In this document: positions 11,174-20,126 of the stretch, one piece after another
How the letters are laid out: every line of letters starts with the position of its first letter
How positions within the stretch are numbered: position 1 is the stretch's first letter
Origin: Deltaproteobacteria bacterium
GTDB taxonomy: Bacteria > Desulfobacterota > Desulfobacteria > Desulfobacterales > UBA5852
NCBI GenBank assembly: GCA_020444045.1
Contig: JAHLLS010000001.1
Location: 248,001 to 312,000 of the forward strand
Direction of reading: 5' to 3'
DNA: 64,000 nucleotides
Translations under genes and position numbers: made by a program
Notes under the pieces: model-generated
What the model saw: only the letters and a program-made list of their open reading frames with translations
Told to the model about the DNA's origin: nothing
Database searches by the model: none

Positions 11174-11674
11174 CTACGGTGTTCGCGCCTGCAGGATATG
11201 GTCGAGTTTTTGGATCAAGATGGCCGCCACTCGGGCCTCATCCTCAATCGTGGACGCCGCGGTGATCGCATCGACACCCTGGTAGGTGAAATCCCACTCC
11301 GTGTCGTCCACGGTCATGAAAAGAACGACGCGGTCAGGATCTTGGGCACCGTCTAAAAAAGCCTTCATGGACGGGTTAAAGCGGGACCATCCCAGGCAGG
11401 TGTCGATGATCAGGACGGCATCGAAATCTTCGGCCTTTCGTGTCTTCAGGCTTCCGATGTTCACCACCTCGACATTGCCCGAAGGTTTGTAGTGATCGAA
11501 CACCCGCCCCCGAACAGCATCTTTGAAAGCACTGGCATCGCTGGCGATCAGCAGGCTAAAATGGGCGTTTACCGCAACATAGCGCACTTCCGTCACACTC
11601 CGGGCGCACGCGTGCAGGCTCACCAGCATTGCCAGAAGCATCATCGTCATCCAACGACCGGCACGACCACTCAT
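11174..11674 (-). CDS. lipoprotein of unknown function
   Basis: Predicted lipoprotein of 166 residues: basic start (MSGRAGRW), hydrophobic stretch and lipobox SLHAC with Cys at 23. The mature part has alternating strands and helices (VNAHFSLLIASDASAFKDAV, AVLIIDTCLGWSR, VVLFMTVDD), suggesting a small Rossmann-like alpha/beta domain. I do not recognise a family. AAGGAGG precedes the ATG. It lies between the UPF0173 hydrolase and a transporter on the same strand, without tight coupling to either. Confidence 0.68.
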   Translation of the reverse strand: MSGRAGRWMTMMLLAMLVSLHACARSVTEVRYVAVNAHFSLLIASDASAFKDAVRGRVFDHYKPSGNVEVVNIGSLKTRKAEDFDAVLIIDTCLGWSRFNPSMKAFLDGAQDPDRVVLFMTVDDTEWDFTYQGVDAITAASTIEDEARVAAILIQKLDHILQARTP

Positions 11675-11775
11675 CGGCCACCTCCTTTCACGTCCTATGA
11701 ATCGATCTCAACCCTACACGCGTATATGACGGTCCGGAAAGCAAGAAACATCGTACACAAAACCAGTATGGGAGG

Positions 11776-13161
11776 CTACGCCTTTTCCGAGATCGATAAT
11801 GACATTCGGCGGCGGCCTAAATAACCCAGCAGGACCATCGCCCCCAGTACCACACCGGAAATGGCGGCGAAAACCATCATCGTCAAACCGATGTGCCATC
11901 CCCACCATAAGGGGGCATTGACCAGGATGGTGCAGCCCCCCACGATGGGCAGCACCAGAACGTTCATCAAGGCTATTTCAAAAGCCACCGGTGTACGAAA
12001 ATCCGGATCGCTGATGCGCAGCAACAACAAGCCGCAGGACACCGTTCCGGTTACCGTCCCATAGATGGCCGCCGTCCGCTCCAGCGGAAATTCCGCCAAC
12101 CGCCGCCCGAGCCATACCACCAGGAGGGTTGTCATGATACCGTTGGCCACCGCCATCACGCCTATCGGCATGCCATACTGCCATACAATCTCCAACTGAA
12201 TCGCCGCCACCGTGGCAACGATCAAATAATCCACCGACCACCCTGTGATGCGACGCTGAATGCCATCGTCCACAAGATGGGCAACGCCCAAGACCTGCAT
12301 TCCCTTCCGGAGAATGAAGGCAACGGCCAGACCGAAAAAAAAGAAAAACCCCCATAGAATAGCCGCTGCGTCGGCCGGCATCAGGGTCCCCAACAAGCGC
12401 ACGAGTCCATAGGTCAGGCCGTAGACGATGCCCACCAGTGCCATTTGAAACGCCAGGGTGTCGACATTGCCGCTGTGAAGGGTCAATTGGCCAGCCGATG
12501 CATTTGTCGCTTCACGGGGCAAGATACCGGTGATAAAATCCGGTGGCAGCCGGCGAGGCCCATAGGCGGCCTGCCCCCTGCGAATGCCGCGGTTGACCAG
12601 GGGCACGCCTATAAAAAAACTGCAGAAATAGCCCGCCGCTGCAAAGGTGAGACCAATGGTGGCGGCATGCCCAAACCCCAGCGATTCCCACACTTTTCCA
12701 ATTGACAGGGCCTGGCCCGGGCCTTCATTGAACCCCAGCGGCACCAGGAACCCAAAAGTGGGAAACAGCTCCATCCCGGCCATACCCAGCAACAGGACGA
12801 TCAGACCACTCAGTATCGCCTGGAGGGGAAACGTCAGGCCTTGCATCAGCGCCATCCAGCCGGCGCCCCGCAACTTGCGCCACCCCCGGTTGGAACCGTT
12901 CACCGCTTCGTTCGGCGTCAAACCGATCGATATGAAAGAAACGTTAAAAAAATGGTAGGCCAGGGCTTCAACGGCAGATCTGTCGATCGTAAACAAACCC
13001 GTGTGGACGAGCACCAACCCCAGAACCCCGCCCACCAGACAACTGGGAAACAGGAATGTCTGGACAAGACGCACCCTGGCGCGCAGGACCACGCCGCACA
13101 CCAACATGGCGGACAAAAAAACGAACACCAGCATGGCGTCGAACGGGTATGGCGGCGACAT
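11776..13161 (-). CDS. GltS-like sodium:solute symporter
   Basis: Polytopic membrane protein of 461 residues with about 12 hydrophobic segments. The opening (DAMLVFVFLSAMLVCGVVLR), the FFNVSFISIGL segment and the internal symmetry are typical of the ESS/GltS sodium:glutamate symporter family. It is longer than E. coli GltS (about 400), mainly in the central loops. GGAAAGGATAG precedes the ATG. It sits 66 bases behind the PLP decarboxylase on the same strand, so a shared substrate (glutamate or a related amino acid) is plausible but not shown. Confidence 0.75.
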   Translation of the reverse strand: MSPPYPFDAMLVFVFLSAMLVCGVVLRARVRLVQTFLFPSCLVGGVLGLVLVHTGLFTIDRSAVEALAYHFFNVSFISIGLTPNEAVNGSNRGWRKLRGAGWMALMQGLTFPLQAILSGLIVLLLGMAGMELFPTFGFLVPLGFNEGPGQALSIGKVWESLGFGHAATIGLTFAAAGYFCSFFIGVPLVNRGIRRGQAAYGPRRLPPDFITGILPREATNASAGQLTLHSGNVDTLAFQMALVGIVYGLTYGLVRLLGTLMPADAAAILWGFFFFFGLAVAFILRKGMQVLGVAHLVDDGIQRRITGWSVDYLIVATVAAIQLEIVWQYGMPIGVMAVANGIMTTLLVVWLGRRLAEFPLERTAAIYGTVTGTVSCGLLLLRISDPDFRTPVAFEIALMNVLVLPIVGGCTILVNAPLWWGWHIGLTMMVFAAISGVVLGAMVLLGYLGRRRMSLSISEKA

Positions 13162-13227
13162 CGTCTATCCTTTCCTTGGCGGCCAGTCGGACCGGGCGGT
13201 CCGCCGCCCCTGTAAAAAACGGCGGCC

Positions 13228-14664
13228 TCAGCTGAAAAGATTGTTGACAAAGGTAACCAGGAGTTGTTCCCGGACATTCGGGGGCAGGGCATTCAGGACG
13301 CCGTTGATATCCGCCATGCGATGCGGCAGGCCCTCATCCCGGATACCGGCCAGGGCCAGCATGTCCGCCAACTCCTTCTCGGACAAGCCGGCCAGATCGA
13401 TGCCGACTAACCCGCTTTGAACCAGTTGGACCAGATCCCCGGTCGGCATGGTACCAATCTTCGCCACGCATTCCTTTAGATCGGCAAGCAGCGCCTCTTC
13501 CCGGCCGACGTTCGAGGCATTGATTGACAGGTGAACATGGGCCGGAGAATTGTCAAACGACAACGCCGGCTGAATATACCAGCCCCGGGCATTCATTTCA
13601 TCCACGAGGTGAAACACGGAGCCCTGCGTTGTCGTAAAAGAGATCAGGCACATATCCGGCTGCGTCAGCAGGCGCAAACCGACCATCGCCGCGATACCGC
13701 CCGCAATTTTTTGGGTCGCGCCCAATTTCTTGCGGGCAATGTCAAGATAGCCGTCATCACCGATCGTATTCAGCACGGCCCAGGCGGCCGCCATCGGCCC
13801 CCCCGATTTACTGCTCTGGACGGCGTTGTTAACAATCGTGTAGCCGATCCAGTGGGAGCAGGCAAACAGTTGATGCTTGCGCAGATCCTTGTGGCGGTAG
13901 AGCACCAGCGATGCCCCTTTGGGGGTGTAAGCGTATTTATGAAGATCCATGGAAATAGAGGAAACCCCCGGAACCGTGAAATCAAAATCCGGCACCGGGG
14001 CCCCCAGGCGGCGAAAATAGGGCAGCAGAAAGCCCCCCATGCAGGCATCGGTATGCAGCCACAATTCATGGTCGAGGGCGATGCGCCCCAGATCCGCTAT
14101 AGGGTCCACAACGCCGTGGGAATAGGACGGCGCCGACCCCACCAGCAGGATCGTGTTCGGCGTGATCGCCGCTTCGATGGCAGCCGGATCGGCCCGGAAG
14201 GTCGTTGGATCCACCGCGACACGCACCACGTTGACGTCCAAATAGTGGCCGGCTTTGTGAAAGGCGGCATGGGCCGTGGTGGGCAGGATCATTTCCGGCG
14301 CCGTTATCTCCGGTCGGATGGACCGATAGTAATCGCGGGCCGCCTTGACCGCCAGCAGGATGCTCTCCGTGCCACCGGAGGTAAAATTACCCACCACGTC
14401 GGCATCGCCCCGCAGATGCCGGCGGCCGATGGCCGCCAACTCTTTTTCCAGTATCAGCAGGCTCTGAAACACGGAAAAATCCAGGCCGTTTTCCGATAAA
14501 AACATGGTGTAGGCCTGTTTGGCAATGTCCTGCACCGCCTGGCCCGGGTCAAAGATGTAGCCGAATACGCGGCCATCCTGCCATTTTATATCGTTTTGAC
14601 GAAACGCCTGCAGGCGGGAAAACACGTCTTCCCGCGACATGCCTGATTTTGAAAACGGTGCCAT
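13228..14664 (-). CDS. PLP-dependent decarboxylase/lyase (group II, S1P-lyase-like)
   Basis: Aspartate-aminotransferase-fold enzyme of 478 residues. The cofactor lysine is K243 in SMDLHKYAYTPKGAS, with TSGGTES for phosphate binding and HTDACMGG for the pyridine-contacting Asp. The DLHKYAY...KGAS form is typical of the sphingosine-1-phosphate lyase/MfnA branch, which also contains bacterial glutamate, aspartate and tyrosine decarboxylases. An extra tail of about 80 residues is rich in Leu and Ala. I chose the ATG at 14664 because AAAGGATG precedes it; the longer start at 14811 would add a spurious hydrophobic segment. Pairing with the GltS-like transporter suggests an acidic amino acid as substrate; this is inferred. 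Confidence 0.78.
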   Translation of the reverse strand: MAPFSKSGMSREDVFSRLQAFRQNDIKWQDGRVFGYIFDPGQAVQDIAKQAYTMFLSENGLDFSVFQSLLILEKELAAIGRRHLRGDADVVGNFTSGGTESILLAVKAARDYYRSIRPEITAPEMILPTTAHAAFHKAGHYLDVNVVRVAVDPTTFRADPAAIEAAITPNTILLVGSAPSYSHGVVDPIADLGRIALDHELWLHTDACMGGFLLPYFRRLGAPVPDFDFTVPGVSSISMDLHKYAYTPKGASLVLYRHKDLRKHQLFACSHWIGYTIVNNAVQSSKSGGPMAAAWAVLNTIGDDGYLDIARKKLGATQKIAGGIAAMVGLRLLTQPDMCLISFTTTQGSVFHLVDEMNARGWYIQPALSFDNSPAHVHLSINASNVGREEALLADLKECVAKIGTMPTGDLVQLVQSGLVGIDLAGLSEKELADMLALAGIRDEGLPHRMADINGVLNALPPNVREQLLVTFVNNLFS

Positions 14665-15005
14665 GATGTCATCCTTTAAGATTGGGTCCCCGCCAAGGTT
14701 CGCTGCCGGACAACAAATCACTAATAAATTCAGGGCAATAAAATACAGGAACACCCATGCTGTTATCATTGCCGGTGCCGCCACGTCAATCCCGCCACCC
14801 CGTATGCTCATCCCGGGAAAAGACCTCCTGCCAATACACCTGTTATTCTATCGCCTCCCTTCCGTTCAAATATCGCCTGAACATGAACACACCCGGCGTG
14901 TTCGAGTTTACACCATCACTGACAAACACGGTCCAAAATGATATAGACCGATTCAATGACTTGGGCTTGTCCTAATCCTCGCCGAGCAAAGGGGAGCTGC
15001 CATCC
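14665..15005. other. divergent intergenic region
   Basis: About 340 bases between the decarboxylase and a methyltransferase. It holds the plus-strand promoter candidate at 14919-14947. Nothing else is recognised. Confidence 0.45.
14919..14947 (+). promoter_or_regulatory. sigma-70-like promoter for the methyltransferase
   Basis: CTGACA and TATAGA are separated by 17 bases and lie about 60 bases before the ATG at 15006. Both boxes are close to consensus and the orientation is right. Confidence 0.5.
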
Positions 15006-15671
15006 ATGTTTTCCATCGACGCATTTCATCGACAATATCAGACCGAGGTGAGGGAATCGGTCATCAACAAGCACCCGTTCCGCTTTCTGGTGCCACAGAG
15101 CCTGGATCAATTTATAGATCCGGAGGACCTCTTCCATCAGTTTCCCCTCTGGACCAAAATATGGGAAGCGTCCCTGGTCCTCGCCCATCGCCTGGCAGCG
15201 ACGCCATCGGTGGCCGGCCAGCGCTGGATAGAACTGGGCGCCGGTCTGGGTGTCGTGGGCATCGCTGCCGCTGTGTTTCAGCACGACATCACCATCACGG
15301 AATATGATGCCCACGCCCTCAACTTCATCAGGGCCAACGCCCATCTGAACCAATGCCCCCAGGACCGTATTCAACATCTGGACTGGCTGCAGCCCGCATT
15401 GACACGCCGCTTCGACCGCATCGTCGGGTCGGAATTGATCTACAACGAAAAAGACTTCCCGGCTCTCAACCGCCTTTTCAAGTCCCTCCTAAAGCCGGGC
15501 GGTGAAATCCTGCTGGCCGGCGAAGTGCGCCAGACCAACCGCGCCTTCTTGGAGTTGATGCAAGCCGATTTCCACATCGAAATCACCCGAAATACCCTCC
15601 GTTCCGACGAGGGCAGCGTCGCCATCCTCCTCCTACGCATGCGTCCCAAAAATGACGGGGCCATATCATAG
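15006..15671 (+). CDS. class I SAM-dependent methyltransferase, lysine-methyltransferase-like
   Basis: Protein of 221 residues. The SAM-binding motif ELGAGLGVVGIAAA is at about 77-90, an acidic motif ITEYDAHAL follows, and the motif IVGSELIYNEKDF is typical of the METTL/family-16 lysine methyltransferases. The target is probably a protein or other small substrate; it cannot be read from sequence. It is monocistronic by position, with its own promoter candidate upstream. Confidence 0.78.
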   Translation: MFSIDAFHRQYQTEVRESVINKHPFRFLVPQSLDQFIDPEDLFHQFPLWTKIWEASLVLAHRLAATPSVAGQRWIELGAGLGVVGIAAAVFQHDITITEYDAHALNFIRANAHLNQCPQDRIQHLDWLQPALTRRFDRIVGSELIYNEKDFPALNRLFKSLLKPGGEILLAGEVRQTNRAFLELMQADFHIEITRNTLRSDEGSVAILLLRMRPKNDGAIS

Positions 15672-16058
15672 GAAGCGCTTTTGAAGGCCCTGACCGAAGC
15701 CGGACGGTTGCATCAAAACAGAAGCCCTCCAGCGATGGGGACAACCCTCTGACGATGGGGCAACCCGTCTTGCGGCCATCATGGATGCTGAGATGAATAA
15801 ACCCGCCCGGTCATGACAATTCGTACCGACCTTGACTTGCCTGTCGCGATTCCATTTGATATGTTCTTAAATTAATTGCCAATAGTTATACCAATCCTAT
15901 CGGGAGGGAGACCGCAGGCCGAACACGCCATGTCACGAAACGGGAAGACTGCCGTCTCCGTGTTCAAGTTTTGCGCCGAAAACACCGATAAGTGACTTTC
16001 AAACCACGCCGAGAAACCCGCCGAATGACGGATAGCGCGGCTTTTCGGACCATCAAGG
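15672..16058. other. intergenic region with short imperfect direct repeat
   Basis: Spacer of 387 bases. Near 15733-15770 the sequence GATGGGG(A)CAACCC occurs twice in close succession, and 15865-15900 is AT-rich. No gene or terminator is recognised. Confidence 0.4.
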
Positions 16059-17285
16059 ATGTTGCAAGCCATGTTGTATGATGTTGTTTTCCACGGGGAA
16101 TTCTCGCCTGAATACGATATTGACGAAGCCAAGGAAAAACTGGCCCGGATTTTCAAGCTGAAACCGGAAAAAGTTGACACCCTTTTTGCCGGCCAATCCG
16201 TCACCATCCGAAAAAATGTGGATGAAACCACCGCCAGGAAAATCCAGAAAGCGGCGGCGGGCTGCGGTGTCATTTTTGAACTCGAACCCCACGATGACCC
16301 AACCGAAACCGCACCACCACCTGCCGCCGTGGCCGCACGCGATGCGACCATGGTGATTTGCCCGAATTGCCATTTTTCCCAAAGCCGCTCCACCACCTGC
16401 CTGCAATGCGGTGAATTTCTCATCAAACCCGCCGAGACACCTCGGCCGGCCCCGATCGCCAAGGTGACCGTACCCGTATCGACGGCTGAAAATGCTGCGG
16501 GGTCAACCAAAAACCTCTGGAAAACGGCACGCATCGGTCTCCTTCTGCTGGTGCTGTTTATCGTGGGCATGAATACCGTCATGACCGGGCGCTGGGCCAC
16601 CGATTGGGATGAACCCCTATGGGTCGGCATCTACCCCATCAACGGTGACCAGAAGGAGCACATCACCCACTATATCGACAGCCTGGACGAGGAACAGTTC
16701 CGGCCCATCGCCGATTTTTTTGCTGAAGAGGCCGATGCCCACGATCTCCCTTTAGTGGAGCCATTCACGATTCGGCTAGCCCCGACGGTGGCAGCGCTGC
16801 CGCCGACGCCGCCCCAGAGCCGTAATCCCCTCGCCGTCATCTGGTGGAGTCTCAAAATGCGCTTCTGGGTTTATCAGAATGACACCTTTACCGAGGGGCC
16901 GTCACCGGACATCAAAATCTTTACGGTCTATCATGATGCCGGCACACCCGATCGATTGGAAAACTCTCTGGGGATGCGCAAAGGACTATTCGGTGTGGTA
17001 CATGCCTATGCCGATTATCGACTCGAGCCCAAAAACCAGGTGGTTATCGCCCACGAAATCCTTCATACCGTGGGCGCCCGGGACAAATATGACATGGCAA
17101 CCCATCAGCCCGTTTTCCCCGAAGGCTATGCCAATCCTGATCGTCTGCCGCTCTACCCCCAGCAGGCGGCGGAAATCATGGGTAGCCGGATACCCCTCTC
17201 AAAAACCCAGTCGTCCATGCCGCCCAATCTGAACTATACGGTAATCGGAAAGAAAACCGCGCACGAAATCAAATGGATCAAATAA
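16059..17285 (+). CDS. zinc-ribbon, membrane-anchored putative zinc metalloprotease
   Basis: Protein of 408 residues with an unusual layout. An N-terminal small domain (about 5-80; EAKEKLARIFKLKPEKVDTL, NVDETTARKIQKAAAGCG) occurs at the front of many gamma- and delta-proteobacterial membrane proteins. A zinc ribbon follows (CPNCHF...CLQCG, about 105-125), then one transmembrane helix (about 160-180). The C-terminal domain has the metalloprotease motif HEILHTVGA at about 331-339, with a possible third ligand downstream. The active site would face the periplasm with the ribbon in the cytoplasm. An ATG at 16071 is an equally plausible start. The substrate is unknown. Confidence 0.7.
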   Translation: MLQAMLYDVVFHGEFSPEYDIDEAKEKLARIFKLKPEKVDTLFAGQSVTIRKNVDETTARKIQKAAAGCGVIFELEPHDDPTETAPPPAAVAARDATMVICPNCHFSQSRSTTCLQCGEFLIKPAETPRPAPIAKVTVPVSTAENAAGSTKNLWKTARIGLLLLVLFIVGMNTVMTGRWATDWDEPLWVGIYPINGDQKEHITHYIDSLDEEQFRPIADFFAEEADAHDLPLVEPFTIRLAPTVAALPPTPPQSRNPLAVIWWSLKMRFWVYQNDTFTEGPSPDIKIFTVYHDAGTPDRLENSLGMRKGLFGVVHAYADYRLEPKNQVVIAHEILHTVGARDKYDMATHQPVFPEGYANPDRLPLYPQQAAEIMGSRIPLSKTQSSMPPNLNYTVIGKKTAHEIKWIK

Positions 17286-17339
17286 CCCCGCAGGGCTGGA
17301 CAGAGGCACCCTTTGCACCCTGGAGAAACAGGAGACCCG

Positions 17340-17765
17340 ATGGGCATTTGGGCGAGATCGACCACCGTTGAAAAGCTGAACACCCGCTCCACCGACACAC
17401 TCGTCGCGCATATCGGCATCGAGTATACCGCTATCGGTGACGACTTCATCCAGGCCCGCATGCCGGTGGACAGCCGCACCGTCCAGCCGGCGCGAATTCT
17501 GCATGGAGGCGCCTCGGTGGTCCTGGCCGAAACCCTGGGCAGCGTGGCAGCCTATCTTTGCATCGACCCGACCCAAAAGATGGCGGTGGGGATCGAGATA
17601 AACGCCAACCATGTGAGGTCGGTCCGTGACGGGTATGTGACCGGTACGGTCAAACCGCTGCACATCGGCCATTACACCCAGATCTGGCAGATTCACATCC
17701 GGGACGACCAGGAACGCCTGGTCTGCATCTCTCGGATCACCCTGGCGGTTCTGGACATACCGTAG
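17340..17765 (+). CDS. PaaI/MenI-type hotdog thioesterase
   Basis: Acyl-CoA thioesterase of 141 residues in the PaaI/YdiI hotdog group. The signature ILHGGASVVLAETLGS carries the catalytic Glu in LAET, and it continues with IEINANHVRSV. Members hydrolyse aromatic acyl-CoAs such as 1,4-dihydroxy-2-naphthoyl-CoA. No menaquinone gene is nearby, so the substrate stays open. AGGAG lies six bases before the ATG at 17340, which is preferred over an in-frame TTG at 17313. Confidence 0.85.
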   Translation: MGIWARSTTVEKLNTRSTDTLVAHIGIEYTAIGDDFIQARMPVDSRTVQPARILHGGASVVLAETLGSVAAYLCIDPTQKMAVGIEINANHVRSVRDGYVTGTVKPLHIGHYTQIWQIHIRDDQERLVCISRITLAVLDIP

Positions 17766-17793
17766 CGCCTGCCATCCGGGGGACAACTTTGTC

Positions 17794-17955
17794 ATGAGGC
17801 ATACGATCCGGCCCACCATTTTACTCCTGTTGCTGCTGACCAGCGCAGCCGGGGCAGGTTCGATATATAAGTGGGTCGACGATCAAGGCGTTGTGCACTA
17901 TTCCGATGTGGGTTTTGCACCGGCGGCCTTTGCACAGGCATTAAACGGTTCTTAA
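17794..17955 (+). CDS. very small exported DUF4124 protein
   Basis: Protein of 53 residues. A signal peptide (RHTIRPTILLLLLLTSAAGA) is followed directly by the DUF4124 core SIYKWVDDQGVVHYSD and only about 17 more residues. DUF4124 is normally an N-terminal module in longer periplasmic proteins, so this may be a minimal form or a truncated one. GGGGGA lies ten bases before the ATG. It sits 28 bases after the thioesterase and 38 bases before the acyl-CoA synthetase, so it probably shares their transcript. Confidence 0.7.
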   Translation: MRHTIRPTILLLLLLTSAAGAGSIYKWVDDQGVVHYSDVGFAPAAFAQALNGS

Positions 17956-17993
17956 TCGCCGGCTCCGTAATTTCTCCATGGCAAAAGGAAAGG

Positions 17994-19415
17994 ATGTCAA
18001 TCAGGATGACGCCAAACCGGCCGGACCTGAAACGCCTTTTCAATCCCAAATCCATCGCTGTCATCGGGGCCAGCAACCGGGAAGGCAGCATCGGACGCAT
18101 CATCTTCGAACGCCTGATCCCGTCCCTGCGCAAACTGTATCCGGTCCACCCCCGGGAATCACACATCATGGGTTACGCGGCCTTTCCGGAAATTGCCGCG
18201 CTGCCGGAAGGCATCGATGTGGCCATACTAGCCACCGGGGCCGAAGCCGCCGTCGTCACGGCCAGATCCTGCGCGGTCAAAAGGGTTCCTTTCCTGATTA
18301 TCGTGGCGGGCGGCTTTGGCGAAACCGGGGCAGAGGGAGCCCGGCTTGAAGCGCACCTGCAGGAAATTGCCAACCGTTTCGAAACGCGAATCCTGGGCCC
18401 CAACTCGCTCGGTATTTTTATCCCCGGGGAGCGACTGGACACCATTTTCGTGGAGCATGGCGACAAAGCCCTGGGAAACGGCGGCGGGGTGGCCTTCATC
18501 ACCCAGAGCGGCTCCGTGGGGGTCGAAGCGCTGGGCTTGGCCAGCAACACCGGCTACGGTATGCGCGCCTTTGTCGGCTTGGGCAACAAATGCGATCTCG
18601 ATGAGCTCGACTTCCTCGATTATTTCGGCCGGGATCCTGAAACGACCTGCCTGGCCTTCTACCTCGAAAGCATCGCCCACGGCCGGCGATTCCTGGAAAA
18701 AGCCCGCCAGGTGACGCCGCACAAACCGGTCCTCGTCCTGAAAGCCGGCCGCACCATCGCCGGCGCGCGGGCGGTCAGCAGCCATACGGGCCGCCTGGCC
18801 GGCACGGACGCCGTGGTCAGTGGCGCGTTCCGACAGTACGGAATCCAGCGGGTCCTCGATGACGAAGAGCTCTGCGATGCCTCCAAGTGCCTGGCCATGC
18901 TGCCGCCGGCGCGCGGTCCGCGCGTCGCCGTTCTGACCCCCGCCGGTGGGTTCGGGGTCATGGCCGCCGATTACATCGAAGCCGACCAGCGCGGTATTCC
19001 GCTCAGCATGGCCGTGCTTGCACCGCACACCGTCCGCCGCATCCGTGATGCCACCTTTCCCTTTGCCGCCTGCGAAAATCCGGTGGACCTCACGGCCAGC
19101 GCCAACGATGGCATGTTCGGGCGCAGCCTGGACGCCTTGATCGAAGACGACGGCGTCGACATTATTATCTGTACCGCTTTTTTTGCACCCCCGGCGATTT
19201 CCGACGGCCTGATCTCCGAAATCGCGGCCCGGGTGCCACGCAGTCCTAAACCGCTTATCACCTTCACCCAGTATGGTCCGTTTACCGATCTCTACCTGCG
19301 CCGTTTTCACGATGCCGGTGTGGTGGGTTTCCCATCCGTCAGTCGTGCGGTCCGGGCGGCCCGCTTCCTGGTGGAACGGACCCGCATCCTGGCCGCACTG
19401 AAGGAGCAGCCATGA
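17994..19415 (+). CDS. ADP-forming acyl-CoA synthetase, alpha subunit
   Basis: Subunit of 473 residues carrying the CoA-binding domain (FNPKSIAVIGASNREGSIG) and the succinyl-CoA-ligase-like domains. The phospho-histidine is H264 in SSHTGRLAGTDAV. With the beta subunit it converts acetyl-CoA or another acyl-CoA plus ADP and phosphate to the acid and ATP, a substrate-level phosphorylation typical of anaerobes. Start 17994 has AAAGGAAAGG just upstream; the longer frame from 17871 overlaps the DUF4124 gene and is not family-like. It overlaps the beta subunit by four bases (ATGA). Confidence 0.88.
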   Translation: MSIRMTPNRPDLKRLFNPKSIAVIGASNREGSIGRIIFERLIPSLRKLYPVHPRESHIMGYAAFPEIAALPEGIDVAILATGAEAAVVTARSCAVKRVPFLIIVAGGFGETGAEGARLEAHLQEIANRFETRILGPNSLGIFIPGERLDTIFVEHGDKALGNGGGVAFITQSGSVGVEALGLASNTGYGMRAFVGLGNKCDLDELDFLDYFGRDPETTCLAFYLESIAHGRRFLEKARQVTPHKPVLVLKAGRTIAGARAVSSHTGRLAGTDAVVSGAFRQYGIQRVLDDEELCDASKCLAMLPPARGPRVAVLTPAGGFGVMAADYIEADQRGIPLSMAVLAPHTVRRIRDATFPFAACENPVDLTASANDGMFGRSLDALIEDDGVDIIICTAFFAPPAISDGLISEIAARVPRSPKPLITFTQYGPFTDLYLRRFHDAGVVGFPSVSRAVRAARFLVERTRILAALKEQP

Positions 19416-20086
19416 ACACCATCCTGGATCGATGGCGCGCCGAACTGAGCGTCCCCGACCACCCCGACGAATACGAAGTCAAACGCCTGCTGTCGCAATT
19501 GGGGTTAGATGTTCCGCGCGGCATCCGATTAGGGCCGGCGGTAATCGATGGCGTGCCGGAATTTTCAGGGCCTTTCGTGGCCAAAGTATGTTCGCCGGAT
19601 ATCGTTCACAAAACCGATCTCCACGGTGTCCACCTGAACCTGGGACCGGAAGAACTGGCAATGGCGCTGGGCGCACTGCGTGAAGCGTTCCCCGAAACCG
19701 CCATCCTGGTCGAGCAGATGGTGCCTTTCGACGGCCCGGAAATGATCGCCGGCGGATTGATTGACCCCGGATTCGGGCCCGCCGTCATGGTAGGCGCCGG
19801 CGGCATCCTGACGGAAATCGCCCAGGACGTGGCCTTTCGTCTGGCCCCCCTCGACGAAGCCGAGTCCCGCCGGATGCTCGAAGAACTCAAAATCTGGCCG
19901 GTATTCGAAGGCTATCGCGGTTTGCAGCTGGACCCGGCGGCATTGGCCCGACTGATCGTCACATTGGGCCGGCTGGTAGACGCCCTGGGACCACGCTTCG
20001 ACCAGCTCGACCTGAACCCCATCGTCTGGAGCCACGCCGGTTGGATGATCCTGGATGCCAAACTTTTGCTGCATGCCGTCATGTGA
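19412..20086 (+). CDS. ADP-forming acyl-CoA synthetase, beta subunit (ATP-grasp)
   Basis: ATP-grasp subunit of 224 residues, the usual size for the separate beta chain. It shows VAKVCSPDIVHKTDLHGV, where H66 is the second phospho-carrier histidine, EQMVPFDGPEMIAGG and LDLNPIV near the end. Translational coupling to the alpha gene through ATGA supports one enzyme. Substrate range (acetate, branched or aryl acids) cannot be read from sequence. The nearby amino-acid transporters make branched-chain acids plausible, but that is inference. Confidence 0.88.
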   Translation: MNTILDRWRAELSVPDHPDEYEVKRLLSQLGLDVPRGIRLGPAVIDGVPEFSGPFVAKVCSPDIVHKTDLHGVHLNLGPEELAMALGALREAFPETAILVEQMVPFDGPEMIAGGLIDPGFGPAVMVGAGGILTEIAQDVAFRLAPLDEAESRRMLEELKIWPVFEGYRGLQLDPAALARLIVTLGRLVDALGPRFDQLDLNPIVWSHAGWMILDAKLLLHAVM

Positions 20087-20126
20087 TGGCAACAAACTTA
20101 ATCCCGTCGGTCCTGAAACGATCACC

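Noticed and set aside
18228..19310. 360-codon minus-strand frame opposite the acyl-CoA synthetase
   Set aside because: It lies wholly antisense to a clear alpha-subunit gene and has biased, unfamily-like composition.
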